From Kineococcus terrestris (GTDB taxonomy: Bacteria; Actinomycetota; Actinomycetes; Actinomycetales; Kineococcaceae), in NCBI RefSeq assembly GCF_041020765.1, contig NZ_JBEUEJ010000003.1: a stretch of DNA of 64,000 nucleotides; one strand, given 5' to 3'. The stretch's first letter is position 1; every line of letters begins with the position of its first letter. Shown here in pieces: positions 51,785 to 60,571 of this stretch. The translations under genes and the position numbers were made by a program. The notes below the pieces were generated by a model. The model ran no database searches. It worked only from the letters and a program-made list of their open reading frames with translations, and was not told the DNA's origin.

Positions 51785-53415
51785 CCGCCTCGACGGCTCC
51801 CCCGGGCGCCGCCGTCCGCCGCGCCGACGAGCGCGCCCTGCGGACCCGCCTGCTGGGCGGGCCCTCGGAGATCGACGGCGAGGGCTGGCGCCGGGCGTGG
51901 CTGCCCCTGCTGCTGGTCACCGCGGTCGGCGGGCTGCTGCGGTTCTGGCAGCTGGGGCGCCCGCACCAGCTCGTCTTCGACGAGACGTACTACGTCAAGC
52001 AGGGCTGGTCGCTGCTGCGGCACGGCGTCGAGCTGCGCACCGACCCCGCCATCGCCGAGCCCGACGCGCTGTTCACGGCCGGCACCCCCGACGTGTTCGA
52101 CACCGTCGGCGACTTCGTCGTCCACCCGCCGGTCGGCAAGTGGATGATCGCGTTCGGGCAGTGGGTCTTCGGGGTCGACAGCTCCTTCGGCTGGCGCTTC
52201 TCCGCCGCCCTGGTGGGGACCCTGTCGATCCTCGTGCTCGGCCGCGTCGCGCGCCGGCTGTTCCGCTCCAGCCTGCTCGGCGTCACCGCGGCCGTGCTCG
52301 TCTCGGTGGACGGCCTGCACTTCGTGCAGAGCCGCACCAGCCTGCTCGACGTCTTCCTCATGTGGTGGGTGCTCGTCGCCTTCGCCTGCCTGCTGGCCGA
52401 CCGGGACGACGCGCGCGCCCGGCTCGCCCGGGCCGTCGCCGAGCACGGCGCCGACGGTCTGGGACCCCGGCTGGGAGTGCGCTGGTGGCGCCTGGCCGCG
52501 GGCGTCAGCCTCGGCCTGGCCTGCGGGGTGAAGTGGTCCGGGCTCTACGTGCTGGCCGTCTTCGGCCTCATGACGGTGCTGTGGGACGCCGGCGCGCGCC
52601 GCGCCGTCGGCGTCCGGCGCTGGTTCCTCGCGGCCGCCTGGCGCGACGGCGTGCCCGCGTTCGCCTCCACCGTCCCCGTCGCCGTCGTCGTCTACGTGGC
52701 GTCGTGGTCGGGGTGGTTCGCCACCTCCGCCGGGTACCTGCGCCAGTGGGGCGAGCAGAACCCCGCGACCGGCGCGGCGGCGCTCGTGCCGGACGCGCTG
52801 CGCAGCCTGTGGCACTACCACGCCGAGGCGTACCGGTTCCACATCGGGCTCTCCAGCCCGCACCCGTACTCGGCGAACCCGTGGTCGTGGCTCGTGCAGG
52901 GCCGGCCCACGTCGTTCTTCTACGAGACCGTCGAGCAGGGCGCGCAGGGGTGCGACACGACCACGTGCTCCTCGGCGATCACCTCGCTGGGCACCCCGGT
53001 GCTGTGGTGGGCGGCCCTGGTGGCGCTGGCCGTCGTCGTCGCCCGGTGGGCGTTCGCCCGCGACTGGCGCGCCGGGGCCGTGCTGGCGGGCGTGGCGGCG
53101 ACCTACCTGCCGTGGTTCCAGTACCAGCAGCGGACGATCTTCACGTTCTACGCCGTCGTCCTCGTGCCGTTCCTCGTCCTCGCGCTGACGTACGCGCTGG
53201 GGCTCGTGCTGGGCCCCGACCCCTCGCGCACCGCGCTGCGCGCCGGGGTGCGGGCCGAGGCCGCGCTGCGCCGGCGCCGGTGGGGGGCGCTGGTGGCCGG
53301 CGCCGTGCTCGTCGCGTGCGTGGCCTGCTTCGCCTTCTTCCACCCCGTGCTCACGGCCGAGGTGGTCCCGTACACGTCGTGGCAGCGGCGGATGTGGCTG
53401 CCCAGCTGGGTGTGA
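51781..53415 (+). CDS. pmt: Dolichyl-phosphate-mannose--protein mannosyltransferase (Pmt, GT39)
   Basis: A 544-aa membrane glycosyltransferase with about 11 TM helices. The catalytic acidic pair is in LVFDETYYVKQGWSLL (near residue 66); HPPVGKWMIAFGQW, SRTSLLDVFLMWW and the C-terminal LPWFQYQQRTIFTFYAVVLVPF are typical of actinobacterial Pmt. It transfers mannose from polyprenyl-phosphate-mannose to Ser/Thr of exported proteins. Genes with long Thr-rich linkers follow directly, which are plausible substrates. Translation appears coupled to the nine-codon leader. Confidence 0.92.
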   Translation: MTASTAPPGAAVRRADERALRTRLLGGPSEIDGEGWRRAWLPLLLVTAVGGLLRFWQLGRPHQLVFDETYYVKQGWSLLRHGVELRTDPAIAEPDALFTAGTPDVFDTVGDFVVHPPVGKWMIAFGQWVFGVDSSFGWRFSAALVGTLSILVLGRVARRLFRSSLLGVTAAVLVSVDGLHFVQSRTSLLDVFLMWWVLVAFACLLADRDDARARLARAVAEHGADGLGPRLGVRWWRLAAGVSLGLACGVKWSGLYVLAVFGLMTVLWDAGARRAVGVRRWFLAAAWRDGVPAFASTVPVAVVVYVASWSGWFATSAGYLRQWGEQNPATGAAALVPDALRSLWHYHAEAYRFHIGLSSPHPYSANPWSWLVQGRPTSFFYETVEQGAQGCDTTTCSSAITSLGTPVLWWAALVALAVVVARWAFARDWRAGAVLAGVAATYLPWFQYQQRTIFTFYAVVLVPFLVLALTYALGLVLGPDPSRTALRAGVRAEAALRRRRWGALVAGAVLVACVACFAFFHPVLTAEVVPYTSWQRRMWLPSWV

Positions 53416-53702
53416 GCCGAGGGCGCCGGCGCACCCGCTGACCCGGCCCGCCCGGCACCCGTCTCACGCGCCGTGACGGAGCAGGATCACCTGTCCGGTG
53501 CAGCGAGCACGCAGGGCGACCGTGACTCCCGCGCCCGACCGGGTGAGCAGCCGCGCGCCCCGCGACGTCCTCCCGCGACCGGGTGTGGAACTCGCGGACG
53601 CGGAACCCCGCGGGCGGGTGAGAACTCCCGCCGGGGCTGCAGCCGGGACCCGGGCGGACCCGATGGGTGAGCTCCGCACACCGCAGCCCCCTGGAGATCC
53701 CC

Positions 53703-55934
53703 GTGCTCCCCTCACGCCTCGCCACCGCCCTCACCGCCGTCGCCCGCTCGATCGGCGTGGTGGCCCTGTCGGCCACCGCGCTGGCGGGACCGGCCGCGGC
53801 CACCACCACGCCCACCGCCACGCCCACCGCCACGCCCACGACCACGACCACCCTCAGCAGCGCGCAGCGCACCACCGTCAGCGGGTACGGCATGCCCGCG
53901 GGAGGGGTGTTCAGCCCCGGTACCGGGTGGAAGCTCGACGTGCGCGACGCGCCCCTGCACCCGAACTCCGCCGGGATGGTCGCCAACGTCGCGGCGCAGA
54001 CCGCCGCCCAGTACGACGGCGTCGCGGCGTTCAACGCGTACCAGTACAGCACCAGCTTCTACACGGTCCCCGCGGACCAGCCGAAGGTCGACGTGCGGTG
54101 GACGAACTGCCAGGGCAAGACGTCCGTGCCCGACTACCTGCTCGGCCCGGGCGGCCACTTCACCCAGGTCCCCATCCCCTCCCGCGCCGTGCCCGCCAGG
54201 GGCACCGACAGCCAGCTCACCGTGTGGTCGCCGGACACCGACCAGCTGTGGGAGTTCTGGATGACCAAGAAGGTCGACGGCGTGTGGTCGGCGTGCTGGG
54301 GCGGACGCATCGACGGGGTGTCGAAGAACAACGGCTACTTCCCGTACCACTTCGGAGCGAGCGCCAGCGGGCTCGCGCTCGCCGGCGGCACGATCGGCAT
54401 CAAGGACGTGCAGTCCGGCGTCATCGACCACGCCCTCGCGCTGCACCTGCAGGCGCCCGGGACCGCGTCGGAGTGGAGCTACCCGGCCCAGCGCAGCGAC
54501 GGCTTCGACACCTCGGCGGACCGCGTCCCCGAGGGCACCCGGCTGCGGCTCGGCCCGTCGGTCGACGTGGACGCGCTGCCGATGCACCCGATCGCGAAGA
54601 TGGTCGCCAAGGCGGTGCAGAAGTACGGCTTCATCGTCACCGACCGGGCCGGCTGCACGGCGGTCGTCGCCGAGAGCGCGGAGGCCTCGATCAACGCCAC
54701 GGGCGTCGACCCGTGGAAGGCGCTCATGGGCAGCACCCCCAGCTACTCGATCATGAAGGGGTTCCCGTGGGAGGACCTGCAGGCGCTGCCGAAGGACTGG
54801 GGCAAGCCGGCGGCCGCGGACCCGGCCGGGCCGGGCGGTGCGGTGGACACCACCGGCATGGACGTGCGGTTCGTGTCGGACACCGCCTACCGCGTCGTCA
54901 AGAACGGCTGGGGCCCGGTGGAGAAGGACCGCAGCAACGGCGAGCAGGCCGCCGGTGACGGGACGACGCTGACGATCGCCGGCACCAGCTGGGCCAAGGG
55001 CCTGGGGGTGCACGCGGCCAGCGAGGTCGTCGTGCCCGTGGGCACCGCCACCACCTTCACCGCCCGGGTCGGTGTGGACGCCGAGGTGGGCGCCAAGGGC
55101 TCGGTCGTCTTCCAGGTCTGGCGCGGCAGCACCAAGCTCGCCGACAGCGGCCTGCTGCGCGGCGGGCAGGCGGCCACGACGCTGACCGCGAACGTCGCCG
55201 GCGCCGGGGAGGTGCGCCTGGTGGTCACCGACGGCGGCGACGGTGTCAGCGGCGACCACGGCGACTGGGCCGACGCCAAGCTGCTGGCCAAGCTGCCCAC
55301 CTCCAGCGCCACGCCGACGCCCACTCCCACCGCGACCGCCACGCCCACCGCCACGCCCACCGCCACGCCCACCGCCACGCCGACGCCCACTCCGACCGCG
55401 ACCGCGACCGCCACGCCCACCGCCACGCCGACGCCCACTCCGACCGCGACCGCCACGCCCACCGCCACACCCACCGCCACACCCACCGCCACACCCACCG
55501 CCACGCCGACCTTCGTCTCCGACACCGCCTACCGGGTGGTCAGGAACGGCTGGGGCCCGGTGGAGAAGGACCGCAGCAACGGCGAGCAGGCCGCCGGTGA
55601 CGGCAAGGCCCTGACCATCGCCGGCACCAGCTGGGCCAAGGGCCTGGGGGTGCACGCGGCCAGCGAGGTCGTCGTGCCCGTGGGCACCGCCACCACCTTC
55701 ACCGCCCGGGTCGGTGTGGACGCCGAGGTGGGCGCCAAGGGCTCGGTCGTCTTCCAGGTCTGGCGCGGCAGCACCAAGCTCGCCGACAGCGGCCTGCTGC
55801 GCGGCGGGCAGGCGGCCACGACGCTGACCGCGAACGTCGCCGGCGCCGGGGAGGTGCGCCTGGTGGTCACCGACGGCGGCGACGGTGTCAGCGGCGACCA
55901 CGGCGACTGGGCCGACGCCAAGCTGATCCCCTGA
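53703..55934 (+). CDS. Secreted protein: unknown conserved domain plus two NPCBM-like domains
   Basis: A 743-aa exported protein. Residues 1-35 are a Sec signal peptide (SRLATALTAVARSIGVVALSATALAGPAAA); GTG 53703 has GGAG 7 bp upstream. A short TPTATP spacer leads to a domain of about 300 residues shared with two other proteins in this window: LDVRDAPLHP, YSTSFYTV, SPDTDQLWEFW, ACWGGRID, YPAQRSDGF, FPWEDLQALPKDWGKP. Two 138-residue NPCBM-like (sugar-binding) domains follow, each starting FVSDTAYRVV and containing SWAKGLGVHAASEVV, separated by a TPTATP linker of about 70 residues. Probably binds or acts on surface polysaccharide. The 287 bp upstream hold no gene. Confidence 0.82.
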   Translation: MLPSRLATALTAVARSIGVVALSATALAGPAAATTTPTATPTATPTTTTTLSSAQRTTVSGYGMPAGGVFSPGTGWKLDVRDAPLHPNSAGMVANVAAQTAAQYDGVAAFNAYQYSTSFYTVPADQPKVDVRWTNCQGKTSVPDYLLGPGGHFTQVPIPSRAVPARGTDSQLTVWSPDTDQLWEFWMTKKVDGVWSACWGGRIDGVSKNNGYFPYHFGASASGLALAGGTIGIKDVQSGVIDHALALHLQAPGTASEWSYPAQRSDGFDTSADRVPEGTRLRLGPSVDVDALPMHPIAKMVAKAVQKYGFIVTDRAGCTAVVAESAEASINATGVDPWKALMGSTPSYSIMKGFPWEDLQALPKDWGKPAAADPAGPGGAVDTTGMDVRFVSDTAYRVVKNGWGPVEKDRSNGEQAAGDGTTLTIAGTSWAKGLGVHAASEVVVPVGTATTFTARVGVDAEVGAKGSVVFQVWRGSTKLADSGLLRGGQAATTLTANVAGAGEVRLVVTDGGDGVSGDHGDWADAKLLAKLPTSSATPTPTPTATATPTATPTATPTATPTPTPTATATATPTATPTPTPTATATPTATPTATPTATPTATPTFVSDTAYRVVRNGWGPVEKDRSNGEQAAGDGKALTIAGTSWAKGLGVHAASEVVVPVGTATTFTARVGVDAEVGAKGSVVFQVWRGSTKLADSGLLRGGQAATTLTANVAGAGEVRLVVTDGGDGVSGDHGDWADAKLIP
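54870..55283 (+). repeat. NPCBM-encoding repeat, copy 1 (414 bp)
   Basis: Encodes the first NPCBM-like domain. Compared by eye with copy 2, the first 100 bp differ at a handful of positions; from the codons for AGTSWAKG to the end (about 300 bp) I see no difference. Same length as copy 2, in frame. Confidence 0.88.
55302..55511 (+). repeat. Thr-Ala-Pro minisatellite linker
   Basis: About 210 bp of 6- and 12-bp units (ACCGCC, ACGCCC, ACGCCGACGCCC and variants) encode TATP/TPTP repeats between the NPCBM domains. A shorter stretch of the same kind is near 53805-53855. Likely an extended, O-mannosylated stalk and prone to length change. Confidence 0.85.
55512..55925 (+). repeat. NPCBM-encoding repeat, copy 2 (414 bp)
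   Basis: Second copy, ending three codons before the stop. See copy 1 for the comparison. Near-identity including third codon positions indicates a recent duplication or continuing gene conversion. Confidence 0.88.
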
Positions 55935-56113
55935 GACGCTCGGCCCCAGCCCGGCGGGGCGGTGACCGAACGTCACTGCCCCGTCGGGCCCGTCCGCGTC
56001 GTGACAACAGGGCGTGATGGACCTGTGGCCGTTCGTCGCCGGACGGCGACCGGGACGGCCCAGCGCGGGTACTGTCTGCCCCGATCCGACTACAGACGCC
56101 CTCGCCGAGTCAG

Positions 56114-57052
56114 ATGGAGCAGTGCCTCGTGGCCCAGGACGCCAACTCCCCCGTGAGTCCCCTCACGGCCCTCGCTCAGCGGTGGAAGCTCGCCGCGGCG
56201 CTCGTCGTCGCCGGTGCGCTCGCGGGCGCGGGCCTGGCCCAGGCCGTCCCGACCACGTACACCGGCGAGGCGCGCGTCGCCGTCGGCAGCCAGAGCCTGG
56301 ACGCCCGCATCGTGGCCGGCTACTCGGTGGCCGCCAACCAGCTCGCCTCCGACATCGCCCGCTACGTCAACGACCGCCAGGCCCAGGGCGACCTCGAGCC
56401 CGTCCTCGGCGAGCGCGCCGACGAGGTGCAGCGCGTCTCCGCCTCCCCCATCGCCGGGTCCAGCGTCGTCCTCGTGGAGGTCGACGCGGCGAGCGCCGAG
56501 ACCGCCACCGAGGGCGCGCAGGCCGTCGCCCAGCAGCTGGTCGACCAGGTGAACACGGCCGGCACCGGTGCCCCCGACCTCCTGCTGCAGCAGTACCGGG
56601 ACCTGACGGCCCAGGTCGAGCAGGCCCGCCAGGCCGCCGCGCAGGCCGAGGGCGCGCTCGCCGAGGCGCAGGCCTCGGGCGCGGCGGCGCTGGAGGTCGA
56701 GGCCGCGCGGACCACCGCGCAGGAGACCGCCGCCGCCCTCGACGTGCTCGAGGTGCAGCAGCAGGCGCTCAGCCAGCGCTACCGCAACGCCGTCAGCAAC
56801 ACCCCCTCGGCTTCCGGGCTCAGCGTGGTGCGCGACGCCGAGGTGTCGCGCGACGACAGCGGCAGCACCCTGCAGCTGCTCCTCCTCGCGGGTGCCGGGG
56901 CGGGGCTCCTGCTGGCGCTGCTGCTCGCCGTCCTCCAGGACCGCCGGCGCGCCCGCCGCGCGGGCGCGGCGACGTCCGCGCGCCCGACCGTGCTGGACGT
57001 GGACCACGAGCGGGAGCCGGTGGACGGGGCGCGCTCCGCCCCGACGCGGTGA
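56114..57052 (+). CDS. Wzz-like chain-length/polymerisation co-protein
   Basis: A 312-aa protein with an N-terminal TM (LAAALVVAGALAGAGLAQA), the Wzz-type beta segment YTGEARVAVGSQ, a long Ala/Gln/Glu coiled coil (about residues 150-215) and a C-terminal TM (LLLLAGAGAGLLLALLLAVL) with a basic cytoplasmic end. No Walker motifs, so there is no tyrosine kinase domain. It probably sets polymer length with the following Wzy-like protein, whose start overlaps its stop (GTGA). ATG 56114 is given; GTG 56129, with GGAG nine bases before it, is equally likely. A TACTGT -10 candidate is at 56070-56075. Confidence 0.8.
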   Translation: MEQCLVAQDANSPVSPLTALAQRWKLAAALVVAGALAGAGLAQAVPTTYTGEARVAVGSQSLDARIVAGYSVAANQLASDIARYVNDRQAQGDLEPVLGERADEVQRVSASPIAGSSVVLVEVDAASAETATEGAQAVAQQLVDQVNTAGTGAPDLLLQQYRDLTAQVEQARQAAAQAEGALAEAQASGAAALEVEAARTTAQETAAALDVLEVQQQALSQRYRNAVSNTPSASGLSVVRDAEVSRDDSGSTLQLLLLAGAGAGLLLALLLAVLQDRRRARRAGAATSARPTVLDVDHEREPVDGARSAPTR

Positions 57053-58395
57053 GCGCGCCGGCCACCGGGACCGGCGAGGACGTCCTCACCGGCCGGCGCA
57101 CCGGACCCCGGGCACCCGCCTACGTCTGGTGCTTCCTGGCGACCATCGTCTTCAACGTCTTCTCCGGGCACTGGGACCGGCTCGGCGCCCCCGTCGGCCT
57201 GGACAGGATCGCCTTCGCGGGGGGTGTCCTCCTGCTGGTCCTGGACCCGTGGGCGTGGCACCAGCGGCGGCTGCGCCTGCGACCGGTCCACGTGGCGGTC
57301 GTGGGGCTCGTCGCCGTCGCCGTCCTCTCGGCGATCGCCCACGACACCCTGCTGGGCAACTACGGGCTCTTCGCGCTGCTCGACCGGATCGTCGTGCCGT
57401 TCGCGATGTTCTGCCTCGCGCCCGTCGTGTTCTCGACCGCCGCCCGGCGCGCCCTGCTGCTCAAGACGCTCGTCCTGCTGGGGCTCTACCTCGGCGTGAC
57501 CGCCCTGCTGGAGACCCTCCAGCTGTGGTCCTTCGTGTTCCCCTCGTACATCGCCGACCCGGACGTGGGGATCCAGTTCGGCCGGGCCCGCGGTCCCTTC
57601 GCCGCGTCGGAGGCGATGGGCATGGCGTGCGCGGCGTGCTTCTTCGCCGCCGGCCTCGCCGTGGTGCGGTTCCGCGGTGGCTGGCGGCTGCTCAGCGCCG
57701 CCGTCCTCGCGCTGTCCGGCGGCGGGGTCCTGCTGTCGCTGACCCGCTCGGTGTGGGTGGGACTCGTCCTCGGCGTCCTGGCCGTCATGCTGATCGACCG
57801 CCGCCTGCGGCGGTTCACCCCCGTGGCGCTCCTGGGCGGCGCGGCGCTCGTCGCCGTCCTCCTCGCCACCGTGCCCGGGCTCCAGGACAGCGTCGACGAG
57901 CGGGCGGGCACGACCCGCTCGGTGCTCGACCGCCTGAACACCAACGCGGCCGCGCTGCGCGTCGTGGAGCAGGAACCGCTGACCGGCGTCGGGTGGACGC
58001 GCTTCGTCGACGTGGCGTCGACCTGGGTGCGCCAGGCCGACGACTACCCGATCACCAACGTGGCCATCGAGGTCCACAACGTCCCGCTCTCGCGCGCGGC
58101 GGAGCTCGGGATCCCGGGAGCCGCCCTGTTCCTCGCGTGCATCGCCTTCGGGCCGGTGCGGGCGGCGTTCCAGCGCGGGCGTCGCGACGAGCTCGCCGAC
58201 TGGCGGTACGTGTCGATCGGGATGACGGCCGTCTGGCTGGTCACGATCATGCTGAGCCCCGTCCCCTACCCGCTGCCGAACACGCTGACGTGGCTGCTGG
58301 CCGGGATCGCCCTGATCCCCTACCTGTCGGAGGGAGCCGAACATGAGAGCGGACGCGGGAGCGCGACCGGGCGACGAGGTCCGGCCGGCACCTGA
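57049..58395 (+). CDS. O-antigen ligase/polymerase family protein (Wzy-like)
   Basis: A 448-aa membrane protein with about 12 TM helices and the Wzy_C/ligase loop: GRARGPFAASEAMG, LSLTRSVWVGLVLG, then NTNAAALRVVEQEPLTGVGWTRF and VAIEVHNVPLSRAAELGIPGA (conserved His-Asn). It should polymerise repeat units flipped by a Wzx protein or ligate glycan to an acceptor. GTG 57049 overlaps the Wzz-like stop; its 3' end overlaps the acyltransferase gene by 53 bp. Confidence 0.88.
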   Translation: MSAPATGTGEDVLTGRRTGPRAPAYVWCFLATIVFNVFSGHWDRLGAPVGLDRIAFAGGVLLLVLDPWAWHQRRLRLRPVHVAVVGLVAVAVLSAIAHDTLLGNYGLFALLDRIVVPFAMFCLAPVVFSTAARRALLLKTLVLLGLYLGVTALLETLQLWSFVFPSYIADPDVGIQFGRARGPFAASEAMGMACAACFFAAGLAVVRFRGGWRLLSAAVLALSGGGVLLSLTRSVWVGLVLGVLAVMLIDRRLRRFTPVALLGGAALVAVLLATVPGLQDSVDERAGTTRSVLDRLNTNAAALRVVEQEPLTGVGWTRFVDVASTWVRQADDYPITNVAIEVHNVPLSRAAELGIPGAALFLACIAFGPVRAAFQRGRRDELADWRYVSIGMTAVWLVTIMLSPVPYPLPNTLTWLLAGIALIPYLSEGAEHESGRGSATGRRGPAGT

Positions 58396-59110
58396 GGACC
58401 CTCCGGGACCGGCGGCAGGCACGGCGGTGACGGCGATGACGGCGAGACGCGCCCAGCGCCTGGTCGCCGCCGCCGCCTACCTGGGAGTCAGCCGGCACCT
58501 GCCCTGGTCGCCGCGTCCCGGTGGCTCCCTGGCCCGTCGGGCCCGTGGCCTCAGCGCGCGCTGGATGCTCGACGAGTGCGGCCGGGACGTGAACATCGAG
58601 CACGGCGCCTGGTTCGGCTCCGGCAAGGGCGTCAGCGTCGGCGACCGCTCCGACATCGGCATGGACGCGCTGGTCATCGGCCCGGTGCGCATCGGCCGCG
58701 ACGTGATGATGGGCCCGCGCTGCGTCCTGCTCGCCTCGGCCCACGAGACCAGCCGCGTCGACGTGCCCATGAACCAGCAGGGTTTCCGCGAGGACCGCCC
58801 GATCGTCGTCGAGGACGACGTGTGGATCGGTGCGGGGTGCGTCGTGCTGCCGGGCCGGCGCATCGGCACCGGCAGCATCGTCGGCGCCGGTTCCGTCGTC
58901 GTCTCGGACGTGCCGCCGTGGACGGTCGTGGCGGGCAACCCCGCCCGGGTCGTCAAGCGGCGCCGACCCGGCGACCAGGTGCCGGAGGCCGTCGCCGCCG
59001 CCGTCCCGCCGCCCGTGATGGACCGCGTGGAGGTCGAGGCCGCGGTGGAGGAAGCCGCCGAGGTGGCCGCGCGGGCGCGGCAGGACGCCGGGGGTCAGGG
59101 CTTGCCGTAG
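58343..59110 (+). CDS. Hexapeptide-repeat (left-handed beta-helix) acyltransferase
   Basis: A 255-aa protein whose residues about 75-210 are hexapeptide repeats: VSVGDRSDIGMDALVIGPVRIGRDVMMGPRC, then LLASAHETSR (catalytic His), VVEDDVWIGAGCVVLPG, IGTGSIVGAGSVV and VVAGNPARVVKRR. This is the WbbJ/maltose-acetyltransferase type, adding acetyl to a sugar. ATG 58343 has GGAGGGAGC upstream and lies inside the Wzy-like gene. The C-terminal 40 residues form an Ala/Glu helix. It overlaps the converging paralogue gene by 16 bp. Confidence 0.88.
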   Translation: MRADAGARPGDEVRPAPEDPPGPAAGTAVTAMTARRAQRLVAAAAYLGVSRHLPWSPRPGGSLARRARGLSARWMLDECGRDVNIEHGAWFGSGKGVSVGDRSDIGMDALVIGPVRIGRDVMMGPRCVLLASAHETSRVDVPMNQQGFREDRPIVVEDDVWIGAGCVVLPGRRIGTGSIVGAGSVVVSDVPPWTVVAGNPARVVKRRRPGDQVPEAVAAAVPPPVMDRVEVEAAVEEAAEVAARARQDAGGQGLP

Positions 59111-60162
59111 TCCGTCGGCAGGACCTGCAGGTCGCGCCAGGGGAAGCCCGCCATCACCTCGTAGGAGGGCGTGCCGTCCAGGACCTCGTCCCAGGGGTTC
59201 AGCGCGCCGCCGGTCGCCTGGCCGGTCTCCGCGCTGACGGCGACCGACCCGGCCTTGTCGACCACGAGGAACCCGTAGCGCTGGGCGGCCTCGGCGACCA
59301 TCCGCGCCACCGGGTGCAGGTCGAGGGCGTCGAGGTCGAGGTCGGGGTCCAGCCGCAGCCGCTGCCCCTCGGGCAGCGCGTGCTCGTCGGTGCTGAAGCC
59401 GTCGCTGCGCTGCGCCGGCCAGCTGACCCTCTTCCACGTCGCCGGGGAGACGATCTGCAGGGCGAGCGCGTGCTCCACGGCACCGGCCCGCACGTCGTCC
59501 ACGCGGACCATCCCGCCGGAGACCGCCAGGCCGCTGGCGCTGGAGCCGAACCCGCCCTCGAAGAACCCCGGGCTGGTCGACACGTCGTCGATGCGGCCGC
59601 CCCAGCACGCCCGCCACTGCCCGTCGACCCGCTCGGCGCGCCAGAACTCCCAGAGCTGGTCGGTGTCCGGCGACCACACGGTCAGCTGGCCGTCCCGCCC
59701 CGCGGCGGGCACGGCGTCGTCCGGCACGGGCACGCCGGAGAACTGCTCCTCGACGCCGCTGGGCGTGTGCCCCTTGTCCTGGCAGTCCTCGAAGGCCACG
59801 TCCACGCGCGGCTGGTCGGCGTCCACCACGTAGGAGGAGGTCGAGTAGTCGTTGACGTTGAACGCCGCGACGCCGCCGTAGTGGGCCTCCACCTGCTCCA
59901 CGAGGTGCTCGACCATCGCGGCGGAGTCCTCGTGCAGCGGAGCGTCGCGCACGTCCTGGCGCCAGACGCTGCCGTCGCCGAAGGGGTACTCGCCCGCCAC
60001 GGGCGGGAGCTCCTCCGGCCCCTCGTCGGCCGGCCGCTGGACGAGGACGGCCACCACGGCGAGGGTCGCGAGGACGGCGAGCGCGGCGACGAGCCACCGC
60101 CGCAGCGGCGGCCGGCCGGGGGTCCGGGCGGTGGTCCGAGCGAGGTCGCGGGATGCCGGCAC
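59095..60162 (-). CDS. Membrane-anchored paralogue of the unknown exported family
   Basis: A 355-aa protein with an uncleaved-looking N-terminal anchor (RWLVAALAVLATLAVVAVLVQ, residues about 22-42) and the same domain as the secreted protein at 53703: QDVRDAPLHED, YSTSSYVV, WSPDTDQLWEFW, ACWGGRIDDVSTSPGFF, WPAQRSDGFST, PEGQRLRLDP, MVAEAAQRYGFLVVD, GFPWRDLQVLPTDYGKP. Two Cys (in EDCQDKG and ACWGG) are shared by all three paralogues. It lacks NPCBM domains. GTG 60162 has GGAGGAG about 10 bp upstream. Transcribed divergently from the third paralogue. Function unknown. Confidence 0.8.
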   Translation of the reverse strand: MPASRDLARTTARTPGRPPLRRWLVAALAVLATLAVVAVLVQRPADEGPEELPPVAGEYPFGDGSVWRQDVRDAPLHEDSAAMVEHLVEQVEAHYGGVAAFNVNDYSTSSYVVDADQPRVDVAFEDCQDKGHTPSGVEEQFSGVPVPDDAVPAAGRDGQLTVWSPDTDQLWEFWRAERVDGQWRACWGGRIDDVSTSPGFFEGGFGSSASGLAVSGGMVRVDDVRAGAVEHALALQIVSPATWKRVSWPAQRSDGFSTDEHALPEGQRLRLDPDLDLDALDLHPVARMVAEAAQRYGFLVVDKAGSVAVSAETGQATGGALNPWDEVLDGTPSYEVMAGFPWRDLQVLPTDYGKP

Positions 60163-60571
60163 GGCCAGGGACTCCTCCCGGTCGCGGACTGCGGGCGCTT
60201 CTCACGATACGTGCGCCCGCGCCGGCTCAAGTCCGGTCGGGATCGGCCGATGGCATGAAGGTCGTCACAGCACGTGGACCGGTCGCCGCGGACCGGACGC
60301 TGCGCGACGGACGGACCGGGACCGCTGCTCCGGACGGGTGCGCGCACCCGCCGGACGCTCACCCGCAGCGACCGCTCACCCGCTGCGCCGTCCGGGGGTC
60401 GCCCCGCTGCCCCGCCCACCCGGCGGCCGGACACACCGCGTGCCCACCGCGGACCGGCGCCTGCGCCGCCCGGGTGGACCCGCCGCCGGACCGGGTGCCC
60501 GCTGCGCGAGGACCGCTACCGGCGTCCCGATCACTCCAGGGAGACGAACAGCACCGACCCTGGAGACTCCC
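60163..60571. promoter_or_regulatory. Divergent control region between two paralogues
   Basis: This 409-bp interval contains no credible ORF. A TATCGT -10 candidate for the leftward gene lies at 60204-60209 (minus strand), with a TTGAGC hexamer 15 bp upstream. GCTCACCCGC occurs twice, at 60357-60366 and 60374-60383, 17 bp apart, and could be a regulator site. The rightward gene has GGAG at 60562-60565. Nothing else was recognised. Confidence 0.4.

Noticed and set aside
55302..55511. The dense short repeats at first suggested a CRISPR array or an origin with iterons.
   Set aside because: Units are 6-12 bp without unique spacers, stay in frame, and encode a Thr-Ala-Pro linker inside a secreted protein.
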